64,000 bases of DNA from the NCBI RefSeq assembly GCF_037971845.1, contig NZ_CP150227.1, positions 2,852,001 through 2,916,000 on the forward strand, written 5' to 3'. The translations under genes were made by a program, and so were the position numbers. Positions within the stretch are counted from its first letter, which is position 1. Each line of letters opens with the position of its first letter. Of the stretch, positions 43,801-49,215 are shown piece after piece. This DNA is from Paenibacillus sp. FSL R5-0766. GTDB lineage: Bacteria > Bacillota > Bacilli > Paenibacillales > Paenibacillaceae. A model generated the notes under the pieces. That model saw only the letters and a program-made list of their open reading frames with translations. It was not told the DNA's origin and made no database searches.

Positions 43801-46800
43801 CGGCTATTTTGGGTGACTTCGGCTCCTGTGATTATGCTGTGGCGAATCGATTCCAGATGGCCTATGCTCAAGAACAGCATCGCACGGGTCCTATTCACAC
43901 GGTATCCATCAACTGGCCGCTTTGGAGAGAGGGCGGAATGGGCACAGGCGAAAAGAATGCTTCGGCTATGTATCTCAAAACCAGCGGTCAACGTTTTCTG
44001 GAAAAAGACGAAGGGGTGGCATTATTTCCAAAAATTCTAAATGAACCTTATGCTCACCAACTCGTTATGGCGGGGAAACCGGAACGCATACATCGTTTTC
44101 TGGGTGTTGAATTCACACCTGAGGAGCCGGCCAGCACATCTTATACTTCGTATGAGGTCGGGAATCCAGTCTTGAATGAGGCGGCCCCTGCGTTAGGGCT
44201 GCGTGTGGAGTTGCGTGGTAAAACGGTAGCTGAGTGCGCTCAATGGGAGCTAGGAGAAATAGCAAGCGAGCTATTAAAGATACCTCATGAAGAATTGGAC
44301 CCTCAAGCCAATCTCGCAGAGTTTGGATTTGATTCCATCAGCTTGACAGAGTATGCAGCACGGTTGAGCCGTCATTACGGAGCAGAATTGACACCATCCA
44401 TTTTCTTTGGACATTCCACATTGAAAGGATTGGCTGAATATCTGGAAAATGAACATCGGGATGTTCTAGTTGGCATGTACGAGGAAAGGAAGGCCGTGAC
44501 CGACATGAAATCCAATGTCACGGACCGAGGTTACCGATCTGGACGTTCCGGAAGATGGGCTGGCGGTAAATCCTTCCCTGCATCCGATCTTCGTCCAACT
44601 GCACGTAATCTGGATAAAATGGATCAATTCACGGAACCTGTTGCCATTATTGGTATTAGCGGACGGTTCCCCGAAGCACGAGATGTGGACGAGATGTGGT
44701 CCATGATCAGTCAGGGTCAGGAAGCGATAAGAAGGGCACCGGAGGACCGGTTTTCCACCCACAATGGGCGTGAGCCTTGGAAATGCGGTCTTGTACCAGG
44801 AGTACGGGAGTTTGATCCACGCTTCTTCGAAATTTCTCCGCGTGAAGCCGAGAGCATGGACCCGCGTCAGCGATTGCTATTGCAGGAATCCTGGAGAGCG
44901 CTTGAAGATGCCGCTTATGGGAAAAGACAGCTTTCCTCCGGCCGGGTAGGTATGTTTGTCGGGGTGGAGAATAACGAGTATTTGCAAGTTGTCGGTCTGG
45001 ACGGGCCGCTTACATCCAACCACAATGCCATTCTGGCCGCCAGATTAGCCTATCTGCTGGACCTCAATGGTCCCAACATGGCGATTAATACGGCTTGTTC
45101 TTCGGGGCTGGCGGCTGTTCATCAAGCTTGTGCCAGCCTGCGAGCCGGAGAGTGCGACACGGCTCTTGCGGCAGGGGTGAGCCTGCTACTTACCGAGCAG
45201 GGACTCGAAGCGATGTCCCAGGCGGGCATGCTGTCTGAGAATGGGCGCTGTTATGCGTTTGACCAGCGTGCCAATGGCATGGTTCCGGGAGAAGCGATAG
45301 CGGTTGTTGTATTAAAGACCTTATCTCAGGCTGAGGCGGATGGAGACTCGATCTACGGGGTCATTCGGGGCAGCGGCATGAACTATGATGGCAAAACGAA
45401 TGGAATCACCGCGCCGAGTGGTGTGGCACAGACAGCACTAATGAATGAGGTGTATACACGGTACGGCATTCGGGCGGAGAACATGCAGTACATTGTGACC
45501 CACGGGACGGGAACACGTCTGGGAGACCCAGTCGAAATCAATGCTTTGCAGGAAGCCTACAAATCAAGAAATATGGAGCCAGGCTCCTGTGCGCTGACGT
45601 CGGTAAAAACGAATTTGGGTCATACCCTCGCCGCTTCGGGAGTGGTGAGCCTGATTAGCCTGGTACAGGCGATGCGTCATGAGACGATCCCGGCAAGTCT
45701 GCACTGTGAAGAGGAAAGTGAATATATCCGGTGGTCGGAGGGGCCGTTTTATGTGAACAAAAGCAATCGCCCTTGGCCACGAACAGAGCAGGCGAGACTG
45801 GGAGCGGTAAGTGCCTTTGGCATGAGCGGAACCAACGTGCATGTCGTGGTGGAAAGTTATGAAGGCAGCGGACAAAAACGAACGGCTGGTTATGCGTCAC
45901 CTTATTATTTGCTGGCACTGTCGGCCAAAACGGAAGCAGCACTACAACGCAAGGTGGAGGACATGATCGCTGTACTGGAACGGGAAGAGATGCCGGATCT
46001 GACGGCAATGAGCTACACGCTGCTGGAGGGACGACAGCATTTCCGACACCGTTGTGCGGTGGTTGTGCAGTCCAGGGAAGATGCCGTATACATGTTGAAA
46101 CAGCGGGGGCAATCCAAGTCAGGGGTTTTGTTTGAGGGCGTGGTGCCAAGAAGGTTTACTGGACAAAAGCTGTTACAGGAACATGGGGATGAATGGATTA
46201 TCAAAAGCACCGAAAGAAGTTTGTCCTCGGAGAAACAGAGGGATATACTCCATGTACTGGCTGATCTGTATGCCCAGGGCTATGATCTGAACTGGGGACA
46301 GATGTATGGCGATGTACCACCATCACGCATCAGCCTGCCAACGTATCCTTTTGCCCGAGAGGAATATTGGATGGCGTCAAAGGAAAGAGAGCAAGAGGAA
46401 GAGCAGCCATCGCGGGAGCGCTCATGGGCTTCTCTTCACCCCCTGGTGCAACAAAATACGTCTGATTTCACTGAGCAAAGGTTCAGCTCGGTCTTCAATG
46501 GAAGAGAATTCTTCCTTAAGGATCATATTATTCATGGAGTCTCCGTACTTCCAGGGGTGGCCCAATTGGAAATGGCTCGGGCTGCATTGCAGCTTACCGT
46601 TGCCGGCACAAGACCTGTTTTTCTGCAAAATGTGGTGTGGATCAGTCCCGTAGTCATGGATGGAGATGCAGCAATCCCTAACAGCATTCAGGTAGGAATC
46701 GGATTACATCCTGTCACAGAAAATCCTCAACTTATAAGTTATGAGATATACCGGCAAGACCAGCAGGTTGAGGGTAAACGTCATGTATACAGTCAAGGAC

Positions 46801-48818
46801 AGCTTGGATGGAATGAAGAAGCTGAATCCCCTCCAATTCATGACCTGAACGAACTCATGGCTGCATGCAGCCGATCGACCTGGACGGGTGAAGCCTGTTA
46901 TGAGGTATTTAGGCAAGCCGGTATCCAGTACGGACCTGCATTTGAGGGAATACAGCAATTGTTCATCGGTGAAAGGGAAGTTTTGGCTCAACTGAAGCTG
47001 CCTGAGCATTTGTTGGCGGAAATGAACTCATATGTCCTTCATCCCTGTATATTGGACTCCGCGTTGCAGGCCTCTATTGGCATGATGCTGGAGCATCCTG
47101 AAGTGGATGGGAAAAAGGCGGGACATGGTTCAGGTGGACCACAGCCTTCGGTTCCTTTTGCGTTAAAGAAAGTTCGGATCTATAAAGCTTGTGCTCAGGA
47201 CATGTGGGCATGGGTGCGCTACAGCTCCGATTCCAGTTCGGATGGGAAAGGAATGACGTTTGATATTGATTTGTTTGATCAAGAAGGAAATGTCTGTGTT
47301 CGTTTAATTGGCTTTTCCTCCAGACAGCTTCCCGATCCAGAATCCACAGCGCCAGGTGCTGACACAACCGCTCGGTCTGAAATGCTGCTGTTAAAGCCGT
47401 ATTGGCGGGAGATGGAGGTGGAAGGAGCCGGTCGGAGCTGGAAGACTCCAGACGCTGAGCATATCGTTATTTTATGTGGTGCACTCGCTTGCAGGTTGAG
47501 TGAGATGCAGCTTGAATTTCCGTCAGCATCGTTTATACCGATTGGGTTGGATCAGGGAATGGCCACAGCCGAAAAGTGGTTTGAGGATGGTGCCTTGCAG
47601 GTGTTTGGTAAACTTCAAACGATACTGTCCAGTGAATCGAATAAACCGCGAATTATACAGGCCGTCGTGCCTAATGATGGAGAGCAGCGTTTGTATGCTG
47701 CGCTGTCGGGTATGTTGCAAAGTATTAAACTCGAATATCCGGCTGTTGCGGGACAGTTGATTGAAATGGACGAACAGTTGGATAACGCAGATATTTTACA
47801 GCTATTGAAGTTGGACGTTTGCGAGCCTAAAGATAACTGGATTCGTTATACGGGTCGTCGACGGGAATTGGCAGACTGGCAAGAGATTGAACCGTCCACT
47901 GTTCTTGAAAAACGGTTTTGGCGTGATCATGGTGTTTACCTCATTACAGGTGGTATGGGAGGGCTTGGACTTGTATTTGCGCAAGAGATCGCCACACAAG
48001 CCAAGCATCCAACACTTGTTCTCGTGGGCAGATCACCGATGGACGGTCTGATGGAACAATCCCTTGAAGTATTGCGAGAGCAGGGAGCACGGGTGGACTA
48101 TTTGCAGGTTGATGTAGCGGATGGTGAAGCCGTGGAGAACCTTGTTGGTAGCATCAAACAAGTCTATGGCGCTATCCACGGCGTTATTCATGGAGCAGGA
48201 TTAATCAGAGACAGTTTGTTTCTTGCCAAGACAGAGGAAGAATGGCGTCAGGTTATGAAACCTAAAGTGGCGGGCACTATACACCTGGATCGTTCTACAC
48301 ATAAGGAAGCATTGGATTTCTTCATTCTGTTCTCCTCTGGAACTGCCGTGCTCGGCAATATGGGGCAGAGTGATTACGCTACAGCGAATGCATTCATGGA
48401 CCTATACGCAACATACCGGGAAACGATGGTGAGTCAGGGCAAACGAAGCGGCAGGACACTGTCCTTAAACTGGCCACTATGGGAAAATGGCGGCATGAAG
48501 GTGGACTCATCTGTCAAACAAATGATGTGGCGGCAAATGGGAATGAGACCTCTGCATTCGAATCAGGGAATAGAGGCATTAACCCTTGCACTATCATCCA
48601 CTTCTTCCAGAGTGATGGTCATGGCAGGGAACCCTGAACGAATTCGGGGCAAGATCAGAACTGTAAAATCACAAACACTAGGTATTTCCTCCCCAATGTA
48701 TACAGCTTCTCCCAAAGGGGATAAGCCCAGGGACGACCGCTATTCGGAACTGGTTAATCGTGTTCTGGACGGGGAACTAACGGAGTCACAATTTGTTGAA
48801 GCGTTCATGAAGGAATAG
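28857..48818 (+). CDS. Trans-AT PKS: cMT-ACP-ER-KS7-DH-KR-ACP0-ACP-KS8-DH0-ACP-KS9-DH0-KR-ACP-KS10-DH-KR
   Basis: ATG 28857 is chosen over an in-frame ATG at 28824 because AGGGAGG (28842-28848) lies 8 bases upstream of it. At 6653 aa this is the largest protein here. Domains: cMT 1-400 (SAM motif from 188); ACP (Ser454); zinc-independent MDR-type ER about 560-905 (GGTG near 721); KS7 from 932 (Cys1090); DH (H1571, D1744); KR (from 2057); ACP0 (Pro2367 for Ser); ACP (Ser2470); KS8 from 2591 (Cys2754); DH0 (Ile3245 for His); ACP (Ser3607); KS9 from 3713 (Cys3865); DH0 (Pro4342 for His); KR (TGGLGGIG from 4852); ACP (Ser5160); KS10 from 5262 (Cys5414); DH (H5890, D6067); KR (from 6364); C-terminal helical docking segment about 6629-6653. 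The ER finishes the KS6-DH-KR-cMT module, giving a saturated alpha-methyl unit. KS8 has no KR. The DH-KR-ACP0 block nearly copies that of the 7045-18729 gene. Confidence 0.94.
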   Translation: MDDQVYIPITKHIPEGLRSETDQLHGWLVALLSAELKAMGLFEKSYSNTREWLEKNGIPVLFHRWMEETLAVLAKEEGNGAEGGQTATTFENVWQKWDEVKQQWLQKGHLRSQVLLAETALKHLPDILRGYKQATDVLFPNSSMTLVEGIYQNNPIADYFNEVMGSQLITIIEEKIKKNATIRLRIIEFGAGTGGTSTPMLDKLRPYEQYIEEYCYTDISSSFLLQAEQRYGNEHPYLTYRKIDVTKQLQGQSINEAVYDIAIASNVLHATPNIRQTLGHIKAAIKKQGHLLLNEITDNTLFAHITFGLLEGWWLYEDEALRIPGCPGLTPNTWKKVLAKEGFRNVRFPALNAEEWGQQIVVSQSDGIIIHEIKQSPVSHPVQTQTRAIPDVEWRPNSSPVMETRNIQPTADIPDHLIRDHIITVIRDSIETSLKMSQNRIDNHQSFSEYGVDSIVAVNLVNLINEQCGIVMQTTVLFDHNTVHALSKHMLEQYRQEIVAYMLPDPATSPQRKDEQAIILDMSNDNRKADKPAVHRNEDRLPVRDERSNPNATWTSTMVNNEKLGSILEGSYYRLLLEKPGESDELKLIQDQSRSLQSNEVQIAVHAFSLNFGDLLCVRGLYPTMPAYPFTPGFEVSGVVVQTGSEVTDLRRGEEVVAMMGEQMGGHANMVICPAAHAVTKPKKLTFEEACSLPAVTMTMLDVFHKAKPQPGEKILIQTAAGGTGLIAVQLAQHYGLEIYATAGSDVKLNYLQQQGVHHTIQYVEQDFAEEIHRLTNGQGVDIVINTLSGDAIQKGMACLAPGGRYIEIAMTALKSAKNIDLSLLSNNQAFYSVDLRRMAFRDPSIIRTYMKEMAILIDQNIVRPTIYATYPFQQVKEAYKAMGNRSNIGKIVVHIPEEQRFKPYSAKPWEQNVVVEEAIMNQETPPVREEIAIIGISGRFAKSRNPEELWQHLQAGNDLIGEVKRWDLDAYYADQQSYCRHGSFIEDFDRFDPLFFNISGVEATYMDPQQRIFLEESWKALEDGGYAGKKAEGLQCGIYVGCSGMDYQSIFGHEGPPQAFWGNANSIVPARIAYNLNLHGPAITVDTACSSSLVAIHLACQGLWSGETNMALAGGVFIQSTPGFYIASNRAGMLSPTGRCHTFDEAADGFVPGEGAGVVILKRLSEALDDGDQIYGVIRGSGINQDGSTNGITAPSAKSQERLEQNVYETFNINPEHIQLVEAHGTGTRLGDPIEFNALAQAFRKHTDEKQFCAIGSVKSNIGHTATAAGVAGLFKIMLGMRHQKIAPSIHFHQANSQIVLNDSPFYIPTDTMEWKAGSSGKRCAAISSFGFSGTNAHMVIEEGPLQSRASEPMPGYLIALSARTAEQLRQQVEQLTAYGRQLPEQDCGNLSYTLLLGRKHMDFRLACVTRSLNEAMTILQRWLDKGSAPQVRVSQGTPDTSHEHSSLQRYGNECLRSCQKTTHASEYLEHLGTAADLYIQGYELDYDLLFEQGHYWTISLPTYPFARERYWVEHEEMNCSPLIEKPTIVKPSNESILLHSMLHHNRSDLLRGQWYSSQFNGNEPFLSDHVVQGHKLLPAVVQLEMARAAAAHAANWPPLTHSLLLRHVMWSRPLVVGEEPLEVHLVLEAEADESLSYKISAASSIESSEAVYSQGRVSVGRPLVEAVQTLDLQAVRSRCTEGQASGAVCYEAFRKLGLEYGPSHQTIAELQWGANEALAQLRLPQVLFEGQGDTVLHPGMVDGALQASIALLAGDQIAEVLRFTALEGAVSLESAPLASATERYGNPPLPFALEEAEVISPCQAHMWAVVRVRPEPAASSAAEARVRKLDLMLCDSEGQVCIRLRGVTSRVPESREGVLLVQPEWQELPKRSLPAEAVGVEPAVLLCDWAPQDFADAEVSWERMTLTGSLEARYGQAVQAILHHVQQQLTKHQRGRMALQIVVAGSEEGRRFAGVSGLLRTVRLEYPGSLAQLVEVQPETSAAMLTEQLYQCALHAEETHLRWEAGELKRTGWQALNVDMDENWIRNVHAETEMKPKTGVPRLSPWRDEGVYVITGGAGGLGRIWAREIAARTEGSTLILTGRSPAMPETVQREMAQLPARVLYETVDVTNREAVNALFRRLRQQYGRVNGVLHCAGEIRDSLIRYKTEPDWQAVLAPKVNGTRNLEEAIGTEALDVLLLFSSGAAVTGNAGQGDYAAANGYMDAYAVSRNARMKRGECQGRTLSINWPLWEEGGMQLEEEGKARLWKQHGLRPLGTASGVKALYQAWASGSSQVAVAEGNLLVLRRSLLEPGDSGSSEPIEPVKADKLEPVSEWVSTKLGAPLAGGMTRQEAIAVLTLEVAALLNVGEQDVDPDMDWSEYGLDPVQWSELSRRLLARHGWDISAETLLEHLNMSQTVQQVTGQIHPMGKERMDLHKKEENLGLIQKNDADLRVKTVQFLQERLARVIGLPKSRIDVDTAMDRYGIDSLLIMQMTTNLEEQFGLLPKTLFFEYQTLRALSEYFLEHHHEQLRLIVGGGRSEESVSISPTSVAVQKPEIEDIKSKGILSQKRTLKNQQATNPESKNVGSLKSLNPIESSNRVQEDEEKQDIAIIGVAGRYPGARNIHEFWENLRSGTDSITEIPSERWDQEKVYDSAPGTPGKTYGRWGGFLDGVDEFDPLFFQISPREAEMMDPQERLFMQCVYETIEDAGYTRERLAADIVGVYVGVMYEEYQLYGAESSIALSGNPASIANRVSYFCNFRGPSLAVDTMCSSSLTSIHLACQSLRQNECQVAVAGGVNVSVHPNKYIMLSQGRFLSSKGRCESFGEGGDGYVPGEGVGAVLLKPLARAVADGDRIYGVIKGSALNHGGKTNGYTVPNPNAQADVIGRALREAGVDPRTISYVEAHGTGTSLGDPIEIAGLSKAFQQEPSEEAYCAIGSAKSNIGHAESAAGIAGVTKVLLQLQHGELAPSLHVKQTNPHIDFSQTPFTVQRELDVWERPRVDGQIVPRRAGISSFGAGGANAHLILEEYREPDLTREKMNEQNEQNEVPGMIVLSAKNEERLVVQACQLRDALRTGQSSWKVREVAYTLQTGREAMEARLGVLAQTMEELLAKLDSYVEQVGQAEPAGKGSLYYQGHVKQGQEHPGWLTDEEDMKENVKRWLSQGRYEHVLDAWSRGAVIQWMELYGDNRQQHPRPVSLPAYPFARNRYWAPKKTELVSSSAVGTNGSAMLHPLLHSNTSDLQEQRYTSLFTMDSPMLMDINKEQTTKLLPDLLHLEIAYAALDLAIPDNHDSAESALSIQLQDVVWDSSVYVSDQTLPLHISLQSESHLTVGYVIYGENVGGFQPVYSSGMAKKVASEFTGSDALEIDSIDMLYTAELDSSITAFANHASKSALSSSPYAVERIYVGEDHVLIKFEHVTDVLSIPPVYKLPVDAIHLAVYGGLGWTEIENEAKQQLDMPASRPVYIQSLQRLDAIGASNISWARVDRRERMNGASGLEVLDIRLYSSEGRAVLKIQGLEAGFTAMSQGTENDGIAVHSNAATTSAGAFVLESSFGESEKETVILSKEASSASMASRRRPELLGLTTSECVRWELKELAGQTLKIPRELIDGNENLAEYGFDSISLTEYATVLNQHFGVDLAPSIFFDHTTLHELAHYMEREFEQTITDQYADHDIQTGEKHTEQAAPLKSKVAQHRSKARKPNAQRQASGKYWRLGDTRRMQAADEPVAIIGISGRFPEARNVDEMWSILVNGQTAVKTVPSDRFTSSKKDATWKCGLVPGIREFDPRFFEISPREAESMDPRQRLLLQESWRALEDAAYGKKQLSSGRVGMFVGVENNEYLQFVGLDGPLTSNHNAILAARLAYLLDLNGPNMAINTACSSGLAAVHQACASLRAGECDTALAAGVSLLLTEQGFEAMSQAGMLSEDGRCYAFDQRAKGMVPGEAIAVVVLKTLSQAEADGDSIYGVIRGSGMNYDGKTNGITAPSGVAQTALMNEVYARYGVQAEDMQYIVTHGTGTRLGDPVEIKALQEAYKGRNMAPGSCALTSVKTNLGHTLAASGVVSLISLVQAMRYETIPASLHCEEESEYIRWSDGPFYVNKSKRPWPRTEQGRLGAVSAFGMSGTNVHVVVESYEGNGQKQMAGNTAPYYLLALSAKTEEALHRKVEDMIAVLEREDEPDLAAISYTLLEGRQHFRHRCAVVVQSRADAVHVWKKFGTKENNGKMFRGTVGREFTEQRIVREHGHELLHQLQHGTQAIATGAYRDILHVLADLYCQGYALDWMNMYGESVPERIHLPSYPFAQEEYWVTQSSPEASRLNEQLLTAKLHPLVHGNTSTLREQRYSSIFAQEDPLLHDPMESGYQCLPDSAHLEMVRAAAQYALKGAGEMNQAPVRMKLTEHQWVNPVVVTEQALEVHLAIIPESDQSLIYEIFSERADGDEELWSRGRIEYESQEFVSPPMDMQSITERCTHLETANLSSKLKGSSIVCCYTGENEVLIKLSAEINAQDRTLLYTPKLLTEAVSLAANIFETRSVKAADYLNEAMPTREAGESSVHEVLNEQQKHTWLSMESMEFTADHWQHPLWMWIRELDSGLDVTFCDEKEQVVAHMAGLQVQKNLMTKDMPEDMERKEIEREVADSLLMAFEEIWEESKPELHHEENPQTILCVLSRQENQERFVSLMKHHNPEIQLVFIDPGMWEKETDLDHHAKYREALQEISQQYGNVDTVLHLSALEEPLLLQDTKPILLLLQALAAEKIKPGRILLAGEYRTGIERCYLDAWIGFERSLGLVMPHTKLQVISSDKPSSNEVNWKRWSERLWQELRSNQRCSVRYENDLRKVSRIRPIPPAEHYKQGTEYVLPGKTYLITGGLGGIGLAFARAWAPLGVNLVLMGRSSLDSVKQHRLDELIEAGSQAMYVQADVAVLEQVEEAVRAVKNKFGEIHGLIHAAGIESRVSVLDKSAADFERVLAPKIRGTLALDKALGNESLEFRSYFSSSSAILGDFGSCDYAVANRFQMAYAQEQHRTGPIHTVSINWPLWREGGMGTGEKNASAMYLKTSGQRFLEKDEGVALFPKILNEPYAHQLVMAGKPERIHRFLGVEFTPEEPASTSYTSYEVGNPVLNEAAPALGLRVELRGKTVAECAQWELGEIASELLKIPHEELDPQANLAEFGFDSISLTEYAARLSRHYGAELTPSIFFGHSTLKGLAEYLENEHRDVLVGMYEERKAVTDMKSNVTDRGYRSGRSGRWAGGKSFPASDLRPTARNLDKMDQFTEPVAIIGISGRFPEARDVDEMWSMISQGQEAIRRAPEDRFSTHNGREPWKCGLVPGVREFDPRFFEISPREAESMDPRQRLLLQESWRALEDAAYGKRQLSSGRVGMFVGVENNEYLQVVGLDGPLTSNHNAILAARLAYLLDLNGPNMAINTACSSGLAAVHQACASLRAGECDTALAAGVSLLLTEQGLEAMSQAGMLSENGRCYAFDQRANGMVPGEAIAVVVLKTLSQAEADGDSIYGVIRGSGMNYDGKTNGITAPSGVAQTALMNEVYTRYGIRAENMQYIVTHGTGTRLGDPVEINALQEAYKSRNMEPGSCALTSVKTNLGHTLAASGVVSLISLVQAMRHETIPASLHCEEESEYIRWSEGPFYVNKSNRPWPRTEQARLGAVSAFGMSGTNVHVVVESYEGSGQKRTAGYASPYYLLALSAKTEAALQRKVEDMIAVLEREEMPDLTAMSYTLLEGRQHFRHRCAVVVQSREDAVYMLKQRGQSKSGVLFEGVVPRRFTGQKLLQEHGDEWIIKSTERSLSSEKQRDILHVLADLYAQGYDLNWGQMYGDVPPSRISLPTYPFAREEYWMASKEREQEEEQPSRERSWASLHPLVQQNTSDFTEQRFSSVFNGREFFLKDHIIHGVSVLPGVAQLEMARAALQLTVAGTRPVFLQNVVWISPVVMDGDAAIPNSIQVGIGLHPVTENPQLISYEIYRQDQQVEGKRHVYSQGQLGWNEEAESPPIHDLNELMAACSRSTWTGEACYEVFRQAGIQYGPAFEGIQQLFIGEREVLAQLKLPEHLLAEMNSYVLHPCILDSALQASIGMMLEHPEVDGKKAGHGSGGPQPSVPFALKKVRIYKACAQDMWAWVRYSSDSSSDGKGMTFDIDLFDQEGNVCVRLIGFSSRQLPDPESTAPGADTTARSEMLLLKPYWREMEVEGAGRSWKTPDAEHIVILCGALACRLSEMQLEFPSASFIPIGLDQGMATAEKWFEDGALQVFGKLQTILSSESNKPRIIQAVVPNDGEQRLYAALSGMLQSIKLEYPAVAGQLIEMDEQLDNADILQLLKLDVCEPKDNWIRYTGRRRELADWQEIEPSTVLEKRFWRDHGVYLITGGMGGLGLVFAQEIATQAKHPTLVLVGRSPMDGLMEQSLEVLREQGARVDYLQVDVADGEAVENLVGSIKQVYGAIHGVIHGAGLIRDSLFLAKTEEEWRQVMKPKVAGTIHLDRSTHKEALDFFILFSSGTAVLGNMGQSDYATANAFMDLYATYRETMVSQGKRSGRTLSLNWPLWENGGMKVDSSVKQMMWRQMGMRPLHSNQGIEALTLALSSTSSRVMVMAGNPERIRGKIRTVKSQTLGISSPMYTASPKGDKPRDDRYSELVNRVLDGELTESQFVEAFMKE
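31645..36390 (+). other. PKS module 7: KS7-DH-KR-ACP0-ACP
   Basis: KS7 31650-32890, DH 33474-34430 (His codon 33567, Asp codon 34086), KR 34430-35730, degenerate ACP 35850-36060 (GLDP, Pro codon 35955), functional ACP 36160-36380 (Ser codon 36264). Same architecture as module 3. Expected product is an olefin. Confidence 0.9.
33474..36030 (+). repeat. Long direct repeat A, copy 2 (DH-KR-ACP0 cassette)
   Basis: Second copy, about 22 kb downstream of the first and about 48 bases shorter between the same end points because of small linker deletions. Sequences on either side (KS7 and the real ACP) are not nearly as close, so the match is confined to the cassette. Confidence 0.93.
36620..39810 (+). 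other. PKS module 8: KS8-DH0-ACP, no ketoreductase
   Basis: KS8 36627-37900 nearly copies KS6. A DH-like fold follows (38490-39390) in which the catalytic His is Ile (codon 38589) and the Asp/Gln motif is not recognisable. The ACP (GFDS, Ser codon 39675) comes next with no KR. From domains alone a beta-keto group would be left. Confidence 0.82.
36627..38420 (+). repeat. Long direct repeat B, copy 2 (KS8 plus adaptor)
   Basis: Matches copy 1 almost throughout; a visible difference is a short deletion in the low-complexity NEQNxQNE linker near 37930. Module context differs: copy 1 is followed by an active DH, copy 2 by a dead one. Confidence 0.92.
39985..44465 (+). other. PKS module 9: KS9-DH0-KR-ACP
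   Basis: KS9 39993-41210, DH-like domain 41790-42660 with Pro (codon 41880) for the catalytic His and no Asp in the second motif, KR 42720-44120 with an A-type signature (HAAGIESR, no Asp), ACP with Ser codon 44334. Expected product is an L-configured beta-hydroxyl. Confidence 0.85.
39993..41440 (+). repeat. Direct repeat C, copy 1 (KS9)
   Basis: Shares long identical blocks with KS10, for example around the MDPRQRLLLQESWRALED segment and the NTACSSG active site, but with more silent differences than repeats A and B. Confidence 0.88.
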
Positions 48819-49215
48819 GAGTGATCGGATGAAAGACGACTTGTATCAAATATACAATGATATCAGAACACGTAAACTAAATCCGCAAGATGCTGCCAAT
48901 CAACTAACCTCTTTAATGGCGCAAAATCAACACACCCAGACTTCCGGCGAGTCTCAGGAATCCGGGAACACGCATCAGGCTGATACCGAGTTACATGAAA
49001 AGACACGCAGATTGTTGACTAAGGCTGTGGCTGATCAATTGAAGGTACGACCGGAGGAAATTGAAGCCGATGTGGAGCTCAGTGAGTATGGATTTGATTC
49101 CATTATGTTAACCGAACTGAGTAACTCCCTGAACAAGAACTACAGACTGAATCTAACCCCGGCCGTTTTTTTTGAACATTCAACTTTAGCGCAATTTACA
49201 GACTATGCTTTGGAA
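44635..49215 (+). other. PKS module 10 split over two proteins: KS10-DH-KR // ACP
   Basis: KS10 44640-45860, DH 46430-47330 (His codon 46524, Asp codon 47055, YGPAF kept), KR 47380-48640 with B-type Asp (HGAGLIRD). The ACP is on the next protein (Ser codon 49099). Helical segments at the end of one protein (RYSELVNRVLDGELTESQF) and the start of the next (LYQIYNDIRTRKLNPQDAA) look like a docking pair. Confidence 0.87.
44640..46090 (+). repeat. Direct repeat C, copy 2 (KS10)
   Basis: Second copy, about 4.6 kb after the first. The spacing equals one module (KS-DH-KR-ACP), as expected for a tandem module duplication followed by divergence of the DH region. Confidence 0.88.
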
